Positions 22,539-35,157 of a DNA stretch of 64,000 bases are shown in pieces. Under the pieces are notes generated by a model. The model did not search any database and was not told the DNA's origin. It worked only from the letters and a program-made list of their open reading frames with translations. The DNA comes from Apostichopus japonicus. Lineage: Eukaryota > Echinodermata > Holothuroidea > Aspidochirotida > Stichopodidae. Every line of letters begins with the position of its first letter. The stretch's first letter is position 1. The stretch is taken from assembly GCF_037975245.1 (NCBI RefSeq), contig NC_092574.1, forward strand, positions 1,955,001 through 2,019,000. Direction: 5' to 3'. The position numbers were made by a program, and so were the translations under genes.

Positions 22539-23213
22539 CAGGCGCGTATCCAGGATTTTCTAATCCGGGGGGCGCGAATTACTATCTAAGCGGAGCGCCA
22601 CCATCGGTTGGCGCGGAGCGTACAAGAAAATTTCTGGTTTTGATACCCCCCCAGATCACCGGAAATGGCACTTCTCGGGCTTGAAAATGAGCAACCAGAT
22701 GTGCACTTTTGCCTGAGAATCAAGTATTTCCCCAAAGTTTTTTTCCATCCATAACCTTTTTGAAGATTGTCACCAGTCACACATCATGTTCGACCTGATT
22801 GCATGTCCTATGGATCATTGCTTTTGTAGGTAATTCTACGTGACGGCCCACAATATCCGAAAGCCCCACTTTTGAAGGTTTTAAGCCCATTATTTGTTGA
22901 GAATTTGAAAATTCCCATTTCTCGTGAATAAAATCACTTTTAAACATACCCATAATGTTGCAGAAAATTCAATCTATGGACAACCAATATAGAAAAACCT
23001 CCTGGAACCCCTAACAGACATGTCAAAATTGCACGAGTAGAGGAAAGTATGATGAAGAATGTTGGTGAGGAAATTGTTGAAAATTCCGACACAGTTAATT
23101 TCTTGGTGTAGAAATATTGCAACCTCTTATAATGGCTATTATAAAACTTGGTTTCGGAAATGAAAAATAGCAGATATTTCCGATATCAGGTATATCGAAC
23201 CGAACACTACACA

Positions 23214-23644
23214 CATAGGCGTAGGTCCCGTAGGAGGCGGGGGCTGCAGCCCCCCCCCCCCCCCGCAACCATTTTTTTCGGGCACCTACTGAAAGAAAAA
23301 TAAATAGCAATGAATAGCTTAAAAATGATCTCCTTGGTAATTAAAATAAAGTTGTAAGCTTGGCCGACATTACCTTTGTAAAAGAGAGTTTTGACATAAA
23401 TGGATCTGTATGGTTTTTCTCCATCTACATAAGACATTTGGTTGTTTACATTAGCATCCGGCGGTATACTGTGCAACTTTGACGGACCGTTAGGTAAACG
23501 ATGCCATGCAAAGTAATGACCCATGCTTGCCTATATGATATTGGCATCGATATGTTGAACGCGCGCTTCGCGCGCGAAAAATTTTGGCTTTTTTTCGGGC
23601 AAGTCATTACAGCCCCCAAATCCAATTGGGCTCCTACGCCTTTG
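23214..23644. mobile_element. Inner hAT-like MITE within copy A (8-bp TSD)
   Basis: Ends CATAGGCGTAGG and CCTACGCCTTTG are inverted repeats with one mismatch. The 8-bp target duplication ACTACACA is intact on both sides (23206-23213, 23645-23652). The interior has a poly-C run and a GCGCGC palindrome near 23560. The same insertion exists at the same internal position in copy B. Confidence 0.75.
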
Positions 23645-24299
23645 ACTACACACAAAGACAGTTTTTGAGGCTGTTCATCGTGGAACATGCATTCAATGCT
23701 CACTGATATGATGTTATATCTGCTCTTTGCTTTACAAATTCGAACAGGCGTGTAGCGAGTAATTGCCAAGAGAGGGGCGAAGCCTGTAGGCAAACTATCT
23801 AAGCGAAGCGCCACCATGTGTTGGCGCGAAACGTTCAATAAAAATTTTGGCCGAAAATGCTTCCCAGATCGCTGGAAATGACACTTCCCAGGCCTTGTAA
23901 GTTGCATCTAAGCATTGTCTATTTTGAAATTACTAGCGATGTCATAAAGAAAATTTGCTCGGGGGGGGGGCGGTCGCCCCCTTCCCGAAATGCGTCATGT
24001 TCCCCGACGACTCGGTCGAGTTCAAGACCAGCCACAGTTGGTTCCATATAGCACAATTGTACACTTGTTTAAGGCGTCCATACACACACACGCGTTATGA
24101 TAGACCATATATAGTATTTATATAGATACATTAGTGAGAGAGGAAAAATGGAAACGTCAAAAATGGAGTTGTCGGTGTAAGGGGTAGGGTGAGGCGCAAA
24201 CCCCCTCCGTAATCCTCGATCTGTCACTGGCTACCATGTGTATATAATAGGGATCAGCGCTTTAACTATGACTGTTCCTCTTTCACTTCCCGAGGTCTT

Positions 24300-24433
24300 G
24301 GCTATCTTCTACTCCCTCCTTTTCTCCTTTTTCTCTCTTTTTTCTTTTTCTTTTCCCTTCCTTCCTCTCCTCCTTTTTTTTTCCCCCTCCTTTTCCCTTT
24401 TTTCTTCTCTTTTTTCTCTCCTCTTTTCCTTAC
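24300..24433. repeat. Pyrimidine (CT/T-rich) tract inside copy A
   Basis: Nearly all C/T over about 130 bases. It is shared with copy B at 54975-55085. Confidence 0.85.
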
Positions 24434-24681
24434 CCGGGGGGCGCGCGCCCCCAACGCCCCCCCCCTGGATACGCACCTGATAACATCCTATAGAATTCCT
24501 TTCACGATGACCTAATTATTCAAATAAATCCAACTAAACTAATTAAATCCAACCCTTGACATTAAAATACAGCAGACTTTACATTCTCTATTGTTAGTTT
24601 AATATTGATAACGTTTATTAATTAAATTAATTCCCTGTTTAACTGTTACGATGATTCTAACATCTACACCGGAATACTTAC

Positions 24682-24890
24682 CTCAGCTCCTTCAAGCTTG
24701 TACACTGTGAGGAGTAAGACAAGATGGCCGCCAACTCTTCATTAGTTAGTCTTCTGTTGCTGTCATAGATCCGCAGCTTCTGGAGAGAACTTAGGATAGA
24801 GAGAGAGAGACCAGACCGAAGGATAAGGTTCAGACCAGACTCATCAACTCTAGGAGAGCAGGACCCTAGATACACACAGGAGATAGGAAT
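24682..24890 (-). CDS. NLR gene, LRR-like exon
   Basis: On the minus strand TTTCATTCTAG precedes a 209-bp open exon that ends GAGCTGAG|GTAAGTATT, a near-consensus donor. The translation starts in phase 0 (IPISCVYLGSCSPRVDESGL) and continues LSILSSLQKLRIYDSNRRLT, NEELAAILSYSSQCTSLKELR. The spacing of LQKLRIYDS and LKELR fits leucine-rich-repeat-like strands, and the NEELAAIL helix between them is typical of NLR C-terminal sequences. The NACHT exon ends in phase 0, matching this exon exactly. The role inferred is ligand sensing or autoinhibition in an NLR receptor. Confidence 0.65.
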
Positions 24891-26892
24891 CTAGAATGAA
24901 AGAATAGAGTTACTGATAAAAGAGTAGATAGAGATAAATAGATTGGATTTGGTTAGGAATAGAAAAATTGTATGATATTATAAATAAAAAAAATAACGAA
25001 ATAAAAAATAGAAGATAGTAAAGCGATAAACTAAGACATTTCGGTTGTGTTTATTTGTTAAAAGGAATACGTTAAGAAGGAATACGTTAATGGAAAGGAA
25101 AAAATGGATTGATCTTAAGGGGAGACAAATATTAACAGGAATAACTAGATCAGATAAGAGGAAAATAATGTAGTAATGTAGTATTAAAGGGTTAGTCTTA
25201 TTGTTTTACAATTAAATGATTAATTAACGCTTTGATAGCTATAGTAAGGCTTAATAAAGTCAGAATGTAGGGCTCCATGTTTTAATTTATTAGGTAATAT
25301 CGAACAATTTCAATGACGGGTTGAGAATTTGATACAAAATTGGTAATCAAGAATTGAGATTATTCTATCTTTTGAAGGAAAATATCGATGACATTTATTT
25401 GTGTTATAATCTGTGTTTAGTTATCAAATTCATTTCTAAGTTACGGTTTGCGTGTGACATAACTTCTAGTGGACTTTTTCGAAATGTATCATTTTTTTGT
25501 GTTTGTAGATATTTCAAAATTGGACATTGCTTATGATCTAAACTTTCTTAACTTTATCGTTTCTTCCAATTAACTAGTACCATCCGCTATTTCCAATTTT
25601 TACAACAAATATTGTTATCTGGAAACACTTCATAACCTCGAGGGTTTAATTATACTAATTAATTATTTCTTTTCAGTTTAATCAGTTTGATTGGGTCTTC
25701 ATTGTAATATTTTCTGTTTACTATGGAGTTCAGCGGGTGTGAACAGATAGCGGAAAAATAAAGACGCGAGAGATAAATCAGTTAATTACAAGTTTAATAA
25801 GAGGATGGCGCCAATTTAAAATGAACGTTAGAGCTACGGCTCTGGCGAACGTCTGCAGCAGCATAAAAGAAGTGGCGCACTTTCAATTTCAAAATCATTT
25901 TACTGTTTAATTATCATGTGGCCATAAGTCTGGCTTGGAAATGACGTACGGTTTTTATAATTATGTGGGAAAAAAGACAAAACCAGCTGTGAGTTGAACA
26001 CCACGATCTAGTGGCTGCTGCAAAGACATGGACGAAAGATTTCTTTTTAATAACTATGTATTGTATTTTATTATTATTAGACTTCAATTGGAAAACTGTT
26101 TTATAGAGGCTCAAAGCTTTAGGCACTATACAGTATTAAAAACAACTGTATTTACTATTAAGTGTTAGGTATATTGTCAGGAGTAAGGTCATTGAACAGT
26201 TAATAATCAGTTATTAAATTACATTATTTCATTCAGCCTGCTCGGTAAAAAGCTGCAGGTTTCTCACACAATTTGCTTAAATGTCCGACCTGGTAGATTT
26301 AGTCAGTTAGGTGATTACAATAATAATTGTGGAATGTTATAGATTGACTTGATTAATGCCTATAAGGCTATGTTATACACGAGTAAGTCGAGTTGAACCA
26401 TTTTCTGTGATTGAAGGGATAACAAATTTCTACAGTTTGTCTATGGATACTCTTTGTTAGCTAGAATGAAGTAATTGTTTTCAAAGTTGAGGATAGGCAT
26501 CAGCTCACCTAGAATGTTAATTGCTGGTTTTATTCTTTGCTTAATTTAAGATCCCTACAGAAAACTCAGTGTCTCGATTGTGTTCTATTAAATTCCTTTA
26601 TATTTAGGATATGCTTTAACTTGGACTTTTCTGATAATCAGTCAACAACTAAGCTAAGATTTTTGTTATTTATGAGTTAGACTTGCTAAGCATGTCCTCT
26701 TGCTAAAATTATAGCTTTTCGCGAGTGATGTTTGAGATTTCTAACATAGCCTAACTTTATTATTAGTGTTACGTTAGGGTGCTCCGGCATTAGTTCGGGC
26801 TCCGTTGTTAAATAAGTATAATGAACAACAGATAAAGAGAAACTCCAGACATAGATATAATTGTAGAGTATAAGCTTTATTTATTCTGTTAG
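24891..26892. other. Start of the 33.8-kb NLR intron; non-coding
   Basis: AT-rich with no element ends or exons recognised. Confidence 0.4.
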
Positions 26893-27870
26893 GCGATATT
26901 GTTGCTGGAGTGTATCTGAAGTACGTTGGATACGTTGTGACGTCATTGATAGCTGCAACGGCTTTCACCTTAGCTCCGGTCGCGTCGTTGTTGATAAATC
27001 GGAACCAAAACGTCCCACCCAAGTTATACGCGATTTGTATTGGACCGCCGTCGATCGGAAAATCACAAGCCCTCAAATTGGCCGCAAAATGCCCCCTACA
27101 AGAACTGAAAACATCACGTAAATTAGAGTACAGTTTCTTGGAAAAGACTACCTCGGCATGATTGCGAAAACGTTTGTCAGATGGAAATGGGGCCATTATT
27201 ATTTCGCCAAAAGTAGTGAAGTACTAATGCAGTTAATAAAAGGCGACAAGGATAACCACACAGACACCTCCTTATTATGTGAACTATTCAGCGGAGAGTC
27301 ATCTTCAATGACATTAGCCACAACTGAACAAAGGGACATTCTCGAAAATCTGCCATTTTCGATTCTCGGAACCACTCAAATGTTGCCAATAGTTAAACTT
27401 TTAGCAGCGATGGACATGGAGTAGGGATTACTAGACCGTTTCATTTTATTAGCGCCAGTTTGTTTACGACCGTCTCCCGAAGAAACCAATGAGGCAATTG
27501 ATACTCTGTCGGATATGACACTCAAAGATATAGGCAAAGTTCTGGAAACAATCTTTGATAATCACTTAAACAAAAAGGAATCTCAGTTTCCCGGTGAAAC
27601 AAAGGGACTATACAATGATTTTACTAAATCATTCATAGATGAACTAAATGAAGATTTAATGACAGGAAATGTACCACCAAAATCAAAGAAAATGGATGTT
27701 ATTAGCAGTATGGCCCTCGTTCTACATGTATTGGACCACACTGTCTTAGAACTTTTATTGGGAACGGAAAACCCATCTTGTCCCCCTGCATAAATTTCAC
27801 CTGGGACTTTTAAGAGAGCTGTAGAATTTACGGAGTATATAGAATCTCAAAGATGCATTATGATGAATGT
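26893..27870 (+). pseudogene. DUF3987-like P-loop ATPase, first visible exon (broken)
   Basis: TTATTCTGTTAG is the acceptor. Coding then runs DIVAGVYLKYVGYVVTSLIA, INRNQNVPPKLYAICIGPPS, IGKSQALKLAA (Walker A GPPSIGKS). A frameshift near 27150 moves it to a second frame with KSSEVLMQLIKGDKDN, LLCELFSGESSSM, FSILGTTQMLPIVKLLAAM. An in-frame TAG (27422-27424) interrupts before GLLDRFILLAPVCLRPSPEE; a second TAA at 27791-27793 precedes more in-frame sequence to MMN|GTAAGT (donor at about 27870). The order P-loop, E/DEL...SGES, GLLxRF matches DUF3987, a primase/helicase-like ATPase family of phages, plasmids and scattered animals. It lies antisense within the NLR intron. Confidence 0.6.
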
Positions 27871-28075
27871 AAGTATATATTTAAGATGAGTCTATATAAA
27901 TCATCACTTCAATTAATACATAACATTTCTCTTCAATACTGATATTTCTGTCGTTTTTTGGCTCCATACGGGAAAACGCGACATCCTTTCGCCCCCAAAT
28001 TCATACAACGTTTAGAGGGTATATACGAAATTTATCACAATTCCCCTCATCGGGCTAATTCCTTTATTTTATAGC

Positions 28076-28265
28076 GGCAAGGAGATGGTCAAGCAAGTCA
28101 ACTTTGCCAAATTTACACCCATTGACTTAGCACGTATAACACTAAGTTCTCTTCAAATTCAAAGAAACATAGATGAAAGAAACTACTTAACAGGAAACGG
28201 CTCTAGAAATGTGTTAAGTTTTAAGATTTCTTTCATATATATGTTAAAGAGGATCAACATAATCT
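28076..28265 (+). pseudogene. DUF3987-like gene, putative second exon
   Basis: TTCCTTTATTTTATAG is a good acceptor. The following frame reads GKEMVKQVNFAKFTPIDLAR, then ITLSSLQIQRNIDERNYLTG before a stop at 28265. The content is plausible as the C-terminal part of the upstream protein, but the phase join is not verified and no consensus donor is seen. Confidence 0.4.
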
Positions 28266-28269
28266 AGGC

Positions 28270-31200
28270 ATTCTGGTGAATTTGCATTCAATTCTTATGT
28301 ACCGTTTTTGAGATGTTGACAGTTGAAATTATCTGATTATACTCTACCAAAAGTCAACTTGAAGCAAACAGGTGTGATGTCATAGTTGCACACTGACAAA
28401 TAATGTTTCTTTTCTTTATTTTTCAGTCTATTGATTTGACCTTGGATTGGATCAGGTTACTACTGTAGTTTGTTTGAAAGGGATGTGAAGTTTATAAAGT
28501 ACCAACACCTATGTAAATTCACATTATGGATGCATCCAATTGTGGAGTATAAAATTAATATTAAAGGAAAACAAAACATTATTTATCAGTGTGCAACAAT
28601 GACGTCTTACCTGTTTGCTCCAAGTTCACTTTTGATACGAAGATGGCAACTTCAACTGTCATTATCTCACAAAAGGTACGTAGGAATTGAATGCAAATTT
28701 CATTATAATGCTTAGATTATATTCCTTTTTAACATAACTTTTTTTTTTGGCCTGGACAGGCTGGTCCAGGACAACCTGTTATTGTAACCTGACCTGCCAT
28801 TGAGTAAAGTTCAAATGAAATGCAAGGTTTACCAGAGATTGAGATTCAATTTTCCATATTGTATACATGTATTGTTGTAGTTTGTGTCACCCAAAATACT
28901 GCAGTGCTTTACACCACCCTAACTTACGTAAAGTATCCAGAATTTCCAGTATTTGTGCTGGTAATGCTCATTCCCTGTTGACTTAACTTCAGCTTCAATA
29001 TTACAAATCAAATATGCACCTTTTGACATAATTTACTTACAAAACAGTGAATGGGTCTTTTACAGGCCTTTGGGATGTGACATGTGAAGTTGATTGCCCA
29101 CAAAGACCAATAATGTGTCATTTTGCTATCTGAATGCAAAACTTTCTAAGAACTTTCAAAAAGTTCCCAAAACCAAACACTAAAATATAATTACTATATT
29201 ATAAAGATCAATGATTGGATCGTACTAGTATTTCTACCATAGTTTTATCATTATTGTGGGTAACCTTTAGTTTCTGAAGTCTTCTGAATATTTCTGAATA
29301 GCTAATTTGATTGAATGTTAATGTTCCACTTTTGTTTAAGAAGCCTCTAAGGCTCATACAGCTCCATTATGTAATAATTCAACCGTAGTAAGAAACCCTC
29401 ATTTAGTGAAGATGAAGACAGAGACTGTACTGGATAGAGGGGATCATGACCCTTGAACCTATCAGGCTTCTTTCAGTATCCTACACTTCTTGACGCACAG
29501 AGTTACATAAGAATGGTAAGAAAGAAGTAAATTATTCTGCTTTGATGTGACTTGATTCACCAGACTACCTACTGTAGCAAGCATGGTTGAGGAGGTTAAA
29601 TTCGCCTGCCACTCTCTATCAAGATCATGTCATGATAGCATGTCTTCCTTGCATATTTGAGAGCTAAATATGGTTTAAAATAAACAGATACCAACATTTA
29701 GCAGGCATTCAAACAAATATACAAGCACTGGCATTCGTCAGGGGGTCTGCACCCTCACCCCCCTCCCATTGGATAAATATTCCACACAGTAAAATAAGAG
29801 TAACATTGAGCTGTATATTCACTGTGGGAAGCATTATTGCATCTTGTAGGTTTGTGTTCTAGTGGCATTAGTTTCTTTACTATGTTGATATATTTTTAAC
29901 TGGGTTGTAAATATCATATCAAGATAGTTAATAATATAAGAAGACCCCCCTTATCTTTTACTAATTTTACTTTGTAATTCATTTTAAAACTACAGTAGCA
30001 TACCATTATATTTATAATAGAGCTCTGTGTTATTTCTATGTGTTTGAAAATGTTACATGATAGAATTCTGCTACTTGCAGACTTAGTGATGACAATTAAA
30101 ATTAATAATAACATTATAACTGATGACCAAATTAATTTTGTTTTTCTCATCATTTGGTAAACTTGAATTATTCAGTTCTGACATCAGCCTATTTAGGGAT
30201 TTGCCAGTTTCATGTGTGGATTACAGCTCATGAAAGAAGTGTGTACAGTTGATATGAGCAGGGTAATGATTGCATGGTTCACCACCTGTTTCCTACACCA
30301 CCCACCCCCTCCCCTAAGTATGAATACTTCTAAATGTTGTGTGTTAAAATCAGGGATCCTGTGATACCTCTTTTGTTCAGTGTTTCTCTAATTGTAGCAT
30401 TATCTCTACAAATTGTACCGTAATTGTAGGTTTCAAGAGGAGGAAATTCTGATGTGATTTCTATATTATAGCCAAGTACATCTCTTAGACTAATCTTTTG
30501 AAATCTGACCAATTTTAATGGTCATTAGACATCCATTGTTTCATTATGTAACAGTTTCATTCCTGTGTGAGCATATAATGCTAATAAAGGCTTTATGTTG
30601 TCACTGTCTCCAGGTTGAGTGGATATTATGTAATTTATGACAAGGTCCACCCATCCCATCATATTAGCAGTTTTCATGGATAATACTAGGTATTGAGTAT
30701 TGCACTATGACAAGCAACAGTTTATGATTCTATCACAGAAGATCATTCAACACAATATGACAAATTTTTGTAGGATTCAGCATGTTGTGTCATCTGATAT
30801 CTTATACTTTGAATGGTCTTAAAGTTATTGCATAATTCTGTTATGACTGTGTGTTTGGGGAGGGGGGGGGGTGGAGCATCAGGTTGACGTCTATTGGCAA
30901 AGGTTGAAATGAAGTTACTGGGACAGTTGTTAATGCAAAAACAACAACATTAATGTATTAGAGCATCCTCTGCTTGACACTGGTATACCAGTTGTTTGAC
31001 AAAAGCAATCCAGACCAGTAATTAGGCCTAACTTTGCTCGACTTCAAAGTAACAAAATTAGAACCTTATTTGCCTGCTGCACCAAATAATGCTAAAAGTA
31101 CCAAATTAGAAAGTGTGCTGATCAATTTAGTCTAATCCAAAGGATTGCAAACATGTACCATGTTTAGCCTATTGTCTTGTTGATGGATAAATTTAAAAAA

Positions 31201-33578
31201 AAATATTCAACTAGAAAATAAAAAGCACCTTACAATAAAATAAATGAATTTGCTACTATTGAGTTGTTCCAGGGACATAAGTCATTTTACCATTGTTTAT
31301 CTGTGAGCAATATAATAACTGTTGAGTAAATAAAAGGTAAACTCAATAAAAATGTTTTTTAATGTTTACATTAAGAAATATCAGTTCAGATATTCTCAAT
31401 ATAGAATAAGTGACAATTGATTCTTATTGTCTTTGTCTTTATCTCCTCATTAGGTACATGTGGATTAATCAGTCTTGATACGATCTTTTGGGGTCACATC
31501 TTGCACATAATGGTTTACAATATGCTGATGGTAATGGTAAGTGTATAATTAGTGTATAGCAGGACTGGTAAGCTGGGTTGTAGTGATAATTAGATTTGAG
31601 TCTGGGTAGAAATGATTTTGTTACTGCCTAATCCTGGTGGAGCAGAGACTTGCTTGATCAACAAACTCCCCAAGGGCCTAAGGGAAGATAAAGGTCTCAG
31701 TCTAACATGCATACACCATGTATTAGGCACGGTATGCCATACACTGTATTGCTTACCAATTTCTTTCCTACCCTTCCCCTCTGAGTGCATCCAAAACCCA
31801 AGAAAATTGATGTCAAAAGATAATCTAGTCTTTTTGCCATTTGCCAATAGCTATATACTAAGGGATTACAAGTGGAAGTCTTTGGTTGGTTTACTGCACT
31901 GTGTGCATATACTGTCAGTGATACAAGACATACATGTAGCATCTAGACCCTATGCATGTCCTCAGAGTAAAAACCAAGGTAATTCAGAATTCCATTCTTA
32001 GCTATTGTTCAGTAGTGTTGACGGATTCTCTTAATGTGTTCTGTCTAAGATGTACATTATTTGCACTTCAGTTATAGTACTGGTCATGTAAGGGATATTT
32101 CCAGGAAACTCAAGCACATGTGCTTTCTACAATTATTTCCTGTTGCTATACTATGGAAGATAGCTCACAAATTTGGTATAAAAACTCCAGCAATTGTCAA
32201 AAGTTGTTTTTCATTGGGTGGGGGAGGGGTTAAAATATTATTACCACTACAAGTGTTATAAATAACTAAATGTATTGATTGTCTCAGATGCAAAACATAT
32301 TCCTAAAAAGCAGCTTTAAGATAGAAGCAAAGGTGCTATGAATAATAATATTAGTCCTGTGCTGTTAGCAATGGCAGTCCAACAAACCCAAAGATAAAAA
32401 CAAAAATAGAATACAATATATGCTGCCCTGAGAATACAGCTAAAATATTCATATATACTTAATAATAAGACACAAGGAAAGACAGTGATGTCTGTTCCAA
32501 AATAATCACAGACCTGATGAATTTTCACCTTGATAAATCTAGTGAATGGAAAATGAGTTATTTTATAGTACCCCTTTAACCTCCAGGTGATACCGACTTC
32601 AACATTTATTTTGTACTTTTCCTTCAGTAAAGTGAAAGCAAATGTCAAGCGGGAACACATCACTGATGACATAATCCTTTGTGGATGTGAGTCTGGTAAG
32701 TCTTAACAAAATAATTTATCAACAGTCAGTTTGTGAAATGGTAATGGGTTGTGTTGGTTACCTTTGATCAACTCTACAGGCCGTATGTAGGTGAAAACAG
32801 CTTGCCTAATTAGTTCTATAAATAACATCAAATGCCATTTTTGGTTTCGATGACAATTGTAACCTATGTTTTCATGATGGCGTATGTGTGTATGAGTGAG
32901 TTTGTGACGCCCAGCTTGTAAACACGATATCTCAAGACGAGAAGGTCAAATCAATTTCACATTTAGTGGGTAGAAGTACCACAAAAAGTACAAGAAGCCT
33001 ATTGTTTTTGGTGGAGGTAAAAGGTCATTTGGGGTCACCAGGATTCAAATTGTGAAAACCTTGTCAACACGATATCTCATCAGAGGTCAAATCTGAAACA
33101 ATTGTAAACATGTACACCCTCACTATACGTTACATCCCATTCATCAAAAAAACTGCTCATGTTGCATCATCAAACCACAATGCATTTTTTGCATTCTGAT
33201 TCTAGTATGTACCTTGGTCTATTTATGGATGTGTTAGAAATTGAGAAGCTATGAAGTATCAAGTCTTTAAAGTAACATTGCCATTTGCCATTTGCCATTT
33301 GCCACCTGTAATCTTGGTATTGTTTTCACCCAGTAATATAATAAATCAGATGAATTAGGGATCCCTCAGCATATGCTACCAGTAGTTGCTATCTATAGAT
33401 CTTACATCTTCATATAACTAATATTGCCAGAAGTGATAGCATTTTAATAACTTTTGAATATGCATGCAGCCATGTGATGCCACGTTCAGTGCTATCGTAG
33501 GTGGACATTTTACTCTTTAACTCTTTCCATTGCTTGCCAGAAATTGTTCTAACTGCACACACTTAATTTGGAAAAATT
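28270..33578. other. NLR intron, non-coding with scattered repeat fragments
   Basis: No supported gene in about 5.3 kb. Poly-G/C runs occur at 29748, 30858 and 32218. A patch at about 32905-33080 repeats the theme ACACGATATCTCA twice (about 32922 and 33067) next to GTGACGCCCAGC, consistent with a dispersed element of unknown type. Confidence 0.4.
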
Positions 33579-34475
33579 TAATGTTGTATACATTGGCAAG
33601 ATTTACACTGGTATATCACAAATGTAGTTGTAATGATGATCAACCCATCCCTAGAAATGAATGTATGCCGAATTTCATACCCCCTTCCGCACCCCCCCCC
33701 CCACAAAAAATCAAGACAGAGGTTACAGCATGGTTGCAACCTAGTATTTTTCGTGATGACTTTAATCCACAGAATAAATCAAGGAGGAAGTGGGTGATCC
33801 CTCCCATTTAATGTTGTATACATTGGCAAGATTTAAAGTAGTATTACAAATGTAGTTGTAATGATGATCAACCCATCCCTAGAATAGATGCAGGACAAAT
33901 TACATGTCCCTCTCCCTCCCTTCCCTCTTCCCTAAAGAGTGTGGGACAGCCTTCCTCTTCACCCCTCCTCTGGGAACATTTTATAACCCTCCCACTTCAA
34001 AAAGGTGTTCATAGAGCTCATATTTTGACATATAAAACAATAAGGCCTAAATTAGAGAAGGTACAGCAGGGTTGCAACTATGTGTTATGTATTATTTGTG
34101 GGGACTTTAATCCCCAGAATAAAGTCAAGGAGGTGGGGGGGGGGACGGTGATTCATAACATGCAGGGAGACTGCTTGTACAAGAAATTTCTGAAGTACAG
34201 ATATAAAGATATAACATGTTTATGCAGTACAATATACACAGCTGATAAATCTTCAAGATTGTTCACGAGTGACAAACCATAGCACCTATTTTGCATCTAA
34301 GTACCCTTCATTTTACAAATATCTTAAAGAGTTGGGGGACAGCACTCCCCTTCACCCTTCCTCTGGACCACTTTACATTGTACCTCTCCCACTACAAAAA
34401 GGTTATCAAGCTCCTGGTGTAGAGCCCATTTCATAACATGAAACAATAAGGCATCAATTAGACCTTAAACCTCTA
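33579..34475. repeat. Imperfect tandem duplication cluster
   Basis: 33579-33660 (TTTAATGTTGTATACATTGG...) repeats at 33808-33885. GGTTACAGCATGGTTGCAAC...GACTTTAATCCACAG (33720-33780) repeats at 34060-34120. GGGACAGC(C)TTCC...CCTCTGG (33943-33975) repeats at 34335-34365 with the following AAACAATAAGGC. At least three interleaved, diverged copies of a roughly 230-380-base unit. Confidence 0.65.
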
Positions 34476-35157
34476 ACTCATGAAGTGGGGACACTACGAC
34501 AAAAACTTGCACACCACGAAGGGTGGCTACACTCATGTACCCTTGCAATTACACTAAGCTATTGTGGGTTAATCCCAAGGTTTCCTGACATGCTGTAACA
34601 TATCAACATTAACGTTTTATCAGCATGTTGAGTTACCATGCAGGTACATAGACAGTCACAGTTTGGTGGGTACCCAGGTGTGAATTTACAATTTCTTTTA
34701 CACAAAGAGTGAATGATTCCTACATGTCATATTTGAACAAATGTTTGTGATATCAAAGCTCAAATGGTTGACAACAGGTTTACATAGAAATGAGCTAAGT
34801 AACAATAAAAAATACTGATAAGTATGAATCTTTTAAATTTCTCTTTTGTACTTATATCAATCAACCTTGAATAGGTATCAAGTAGAACTTGGCGAATACT
34901 AGTGTTTGATAAGGTGCTAGTAAATATGTGAGATTCTATCATCGTGTAAACCTTTGGAAGACTTGTTTATCGAGACGTATGGCCACCGGAAAGTGTTACC
35001 TACTTTCAGAAGAAAAGAACGCAATCTAAAGTGTGCAAATATATCTTAAAACTCTACCATTAAAGTGCTGTGATTCCAAAGCTTCGAAGAACCCATCCTA
35101 ACATAGCCTAAGCTGTTTTCTCACCCAACAAAGGGTTGTCTGACCAAAATTTCTACG
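34476..35157. other. Non-coding; includes probable 5' UTR of the next LINE
   Basis: No coding evidence. The LINE 5' UTR probably starts between about 34940 and 35100, but no target duplication was found to fix it. Confidence 0.4.

Larger units (their letters stand above)
22539..24479 (+). mobile_element. Composite DNA transposon copy A (5-bp TSD, no transposase)
   Basis: Terminal inverted repeats CAGGCGCGTATCCAGG and CC(C)TGGATACGCACCTG (16 bp, one mismatch) bound 1,941 bases. The flanks carry a direct 5-bp duplication ATAAC (22534-22538 and 24480-24484). A near-identical sibling at 53266-55131 has CTTTT duplications, so 5 bp is the rule. The left end is followed by a GC-rich hairpin module (22595-22614) and the right end by a long pyrimidine tract and CGGGGGGCGCGCGCCCCC. 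It holds an inner hAT-like element at 23214-23644 and a second internal family-like start CAGGCGTGTAGCGAG at about 23746 with a second hairpin. No transposase ORF is recognisable, so it must be mobilised in trans. TIR style is hAT-like; a hAT subgroup with 5-bp duplications is possible. Confidence 0.8.

Noticed and set aside
23207-23907. 105- and 153-codon minus-strand ORFs in composite copy A as a transposase
   Set aside because: They cross the inner-element boundary, show no DDE/hATC or zinc-finger motifs and are not conserved in copy B.
26774-27196. 140-codon minus-strand ORF opposite the DUF3987-like exon
   Set aside because: It is the complement of a recognisable P-loop coding region and has no motifs of its own.
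28735-28790. CCTGGACAGGCTGGTCCAGG hairpin as an ncRNA
   Set aside because: A short isolated palindrome with no promoter, terminator or covariation evidence.
31590-32001. Overlapping ORFs of 81-129 codons on both strands
   Set aside because: No domain, no splice sites in phase, and composition like the surrounding intron.
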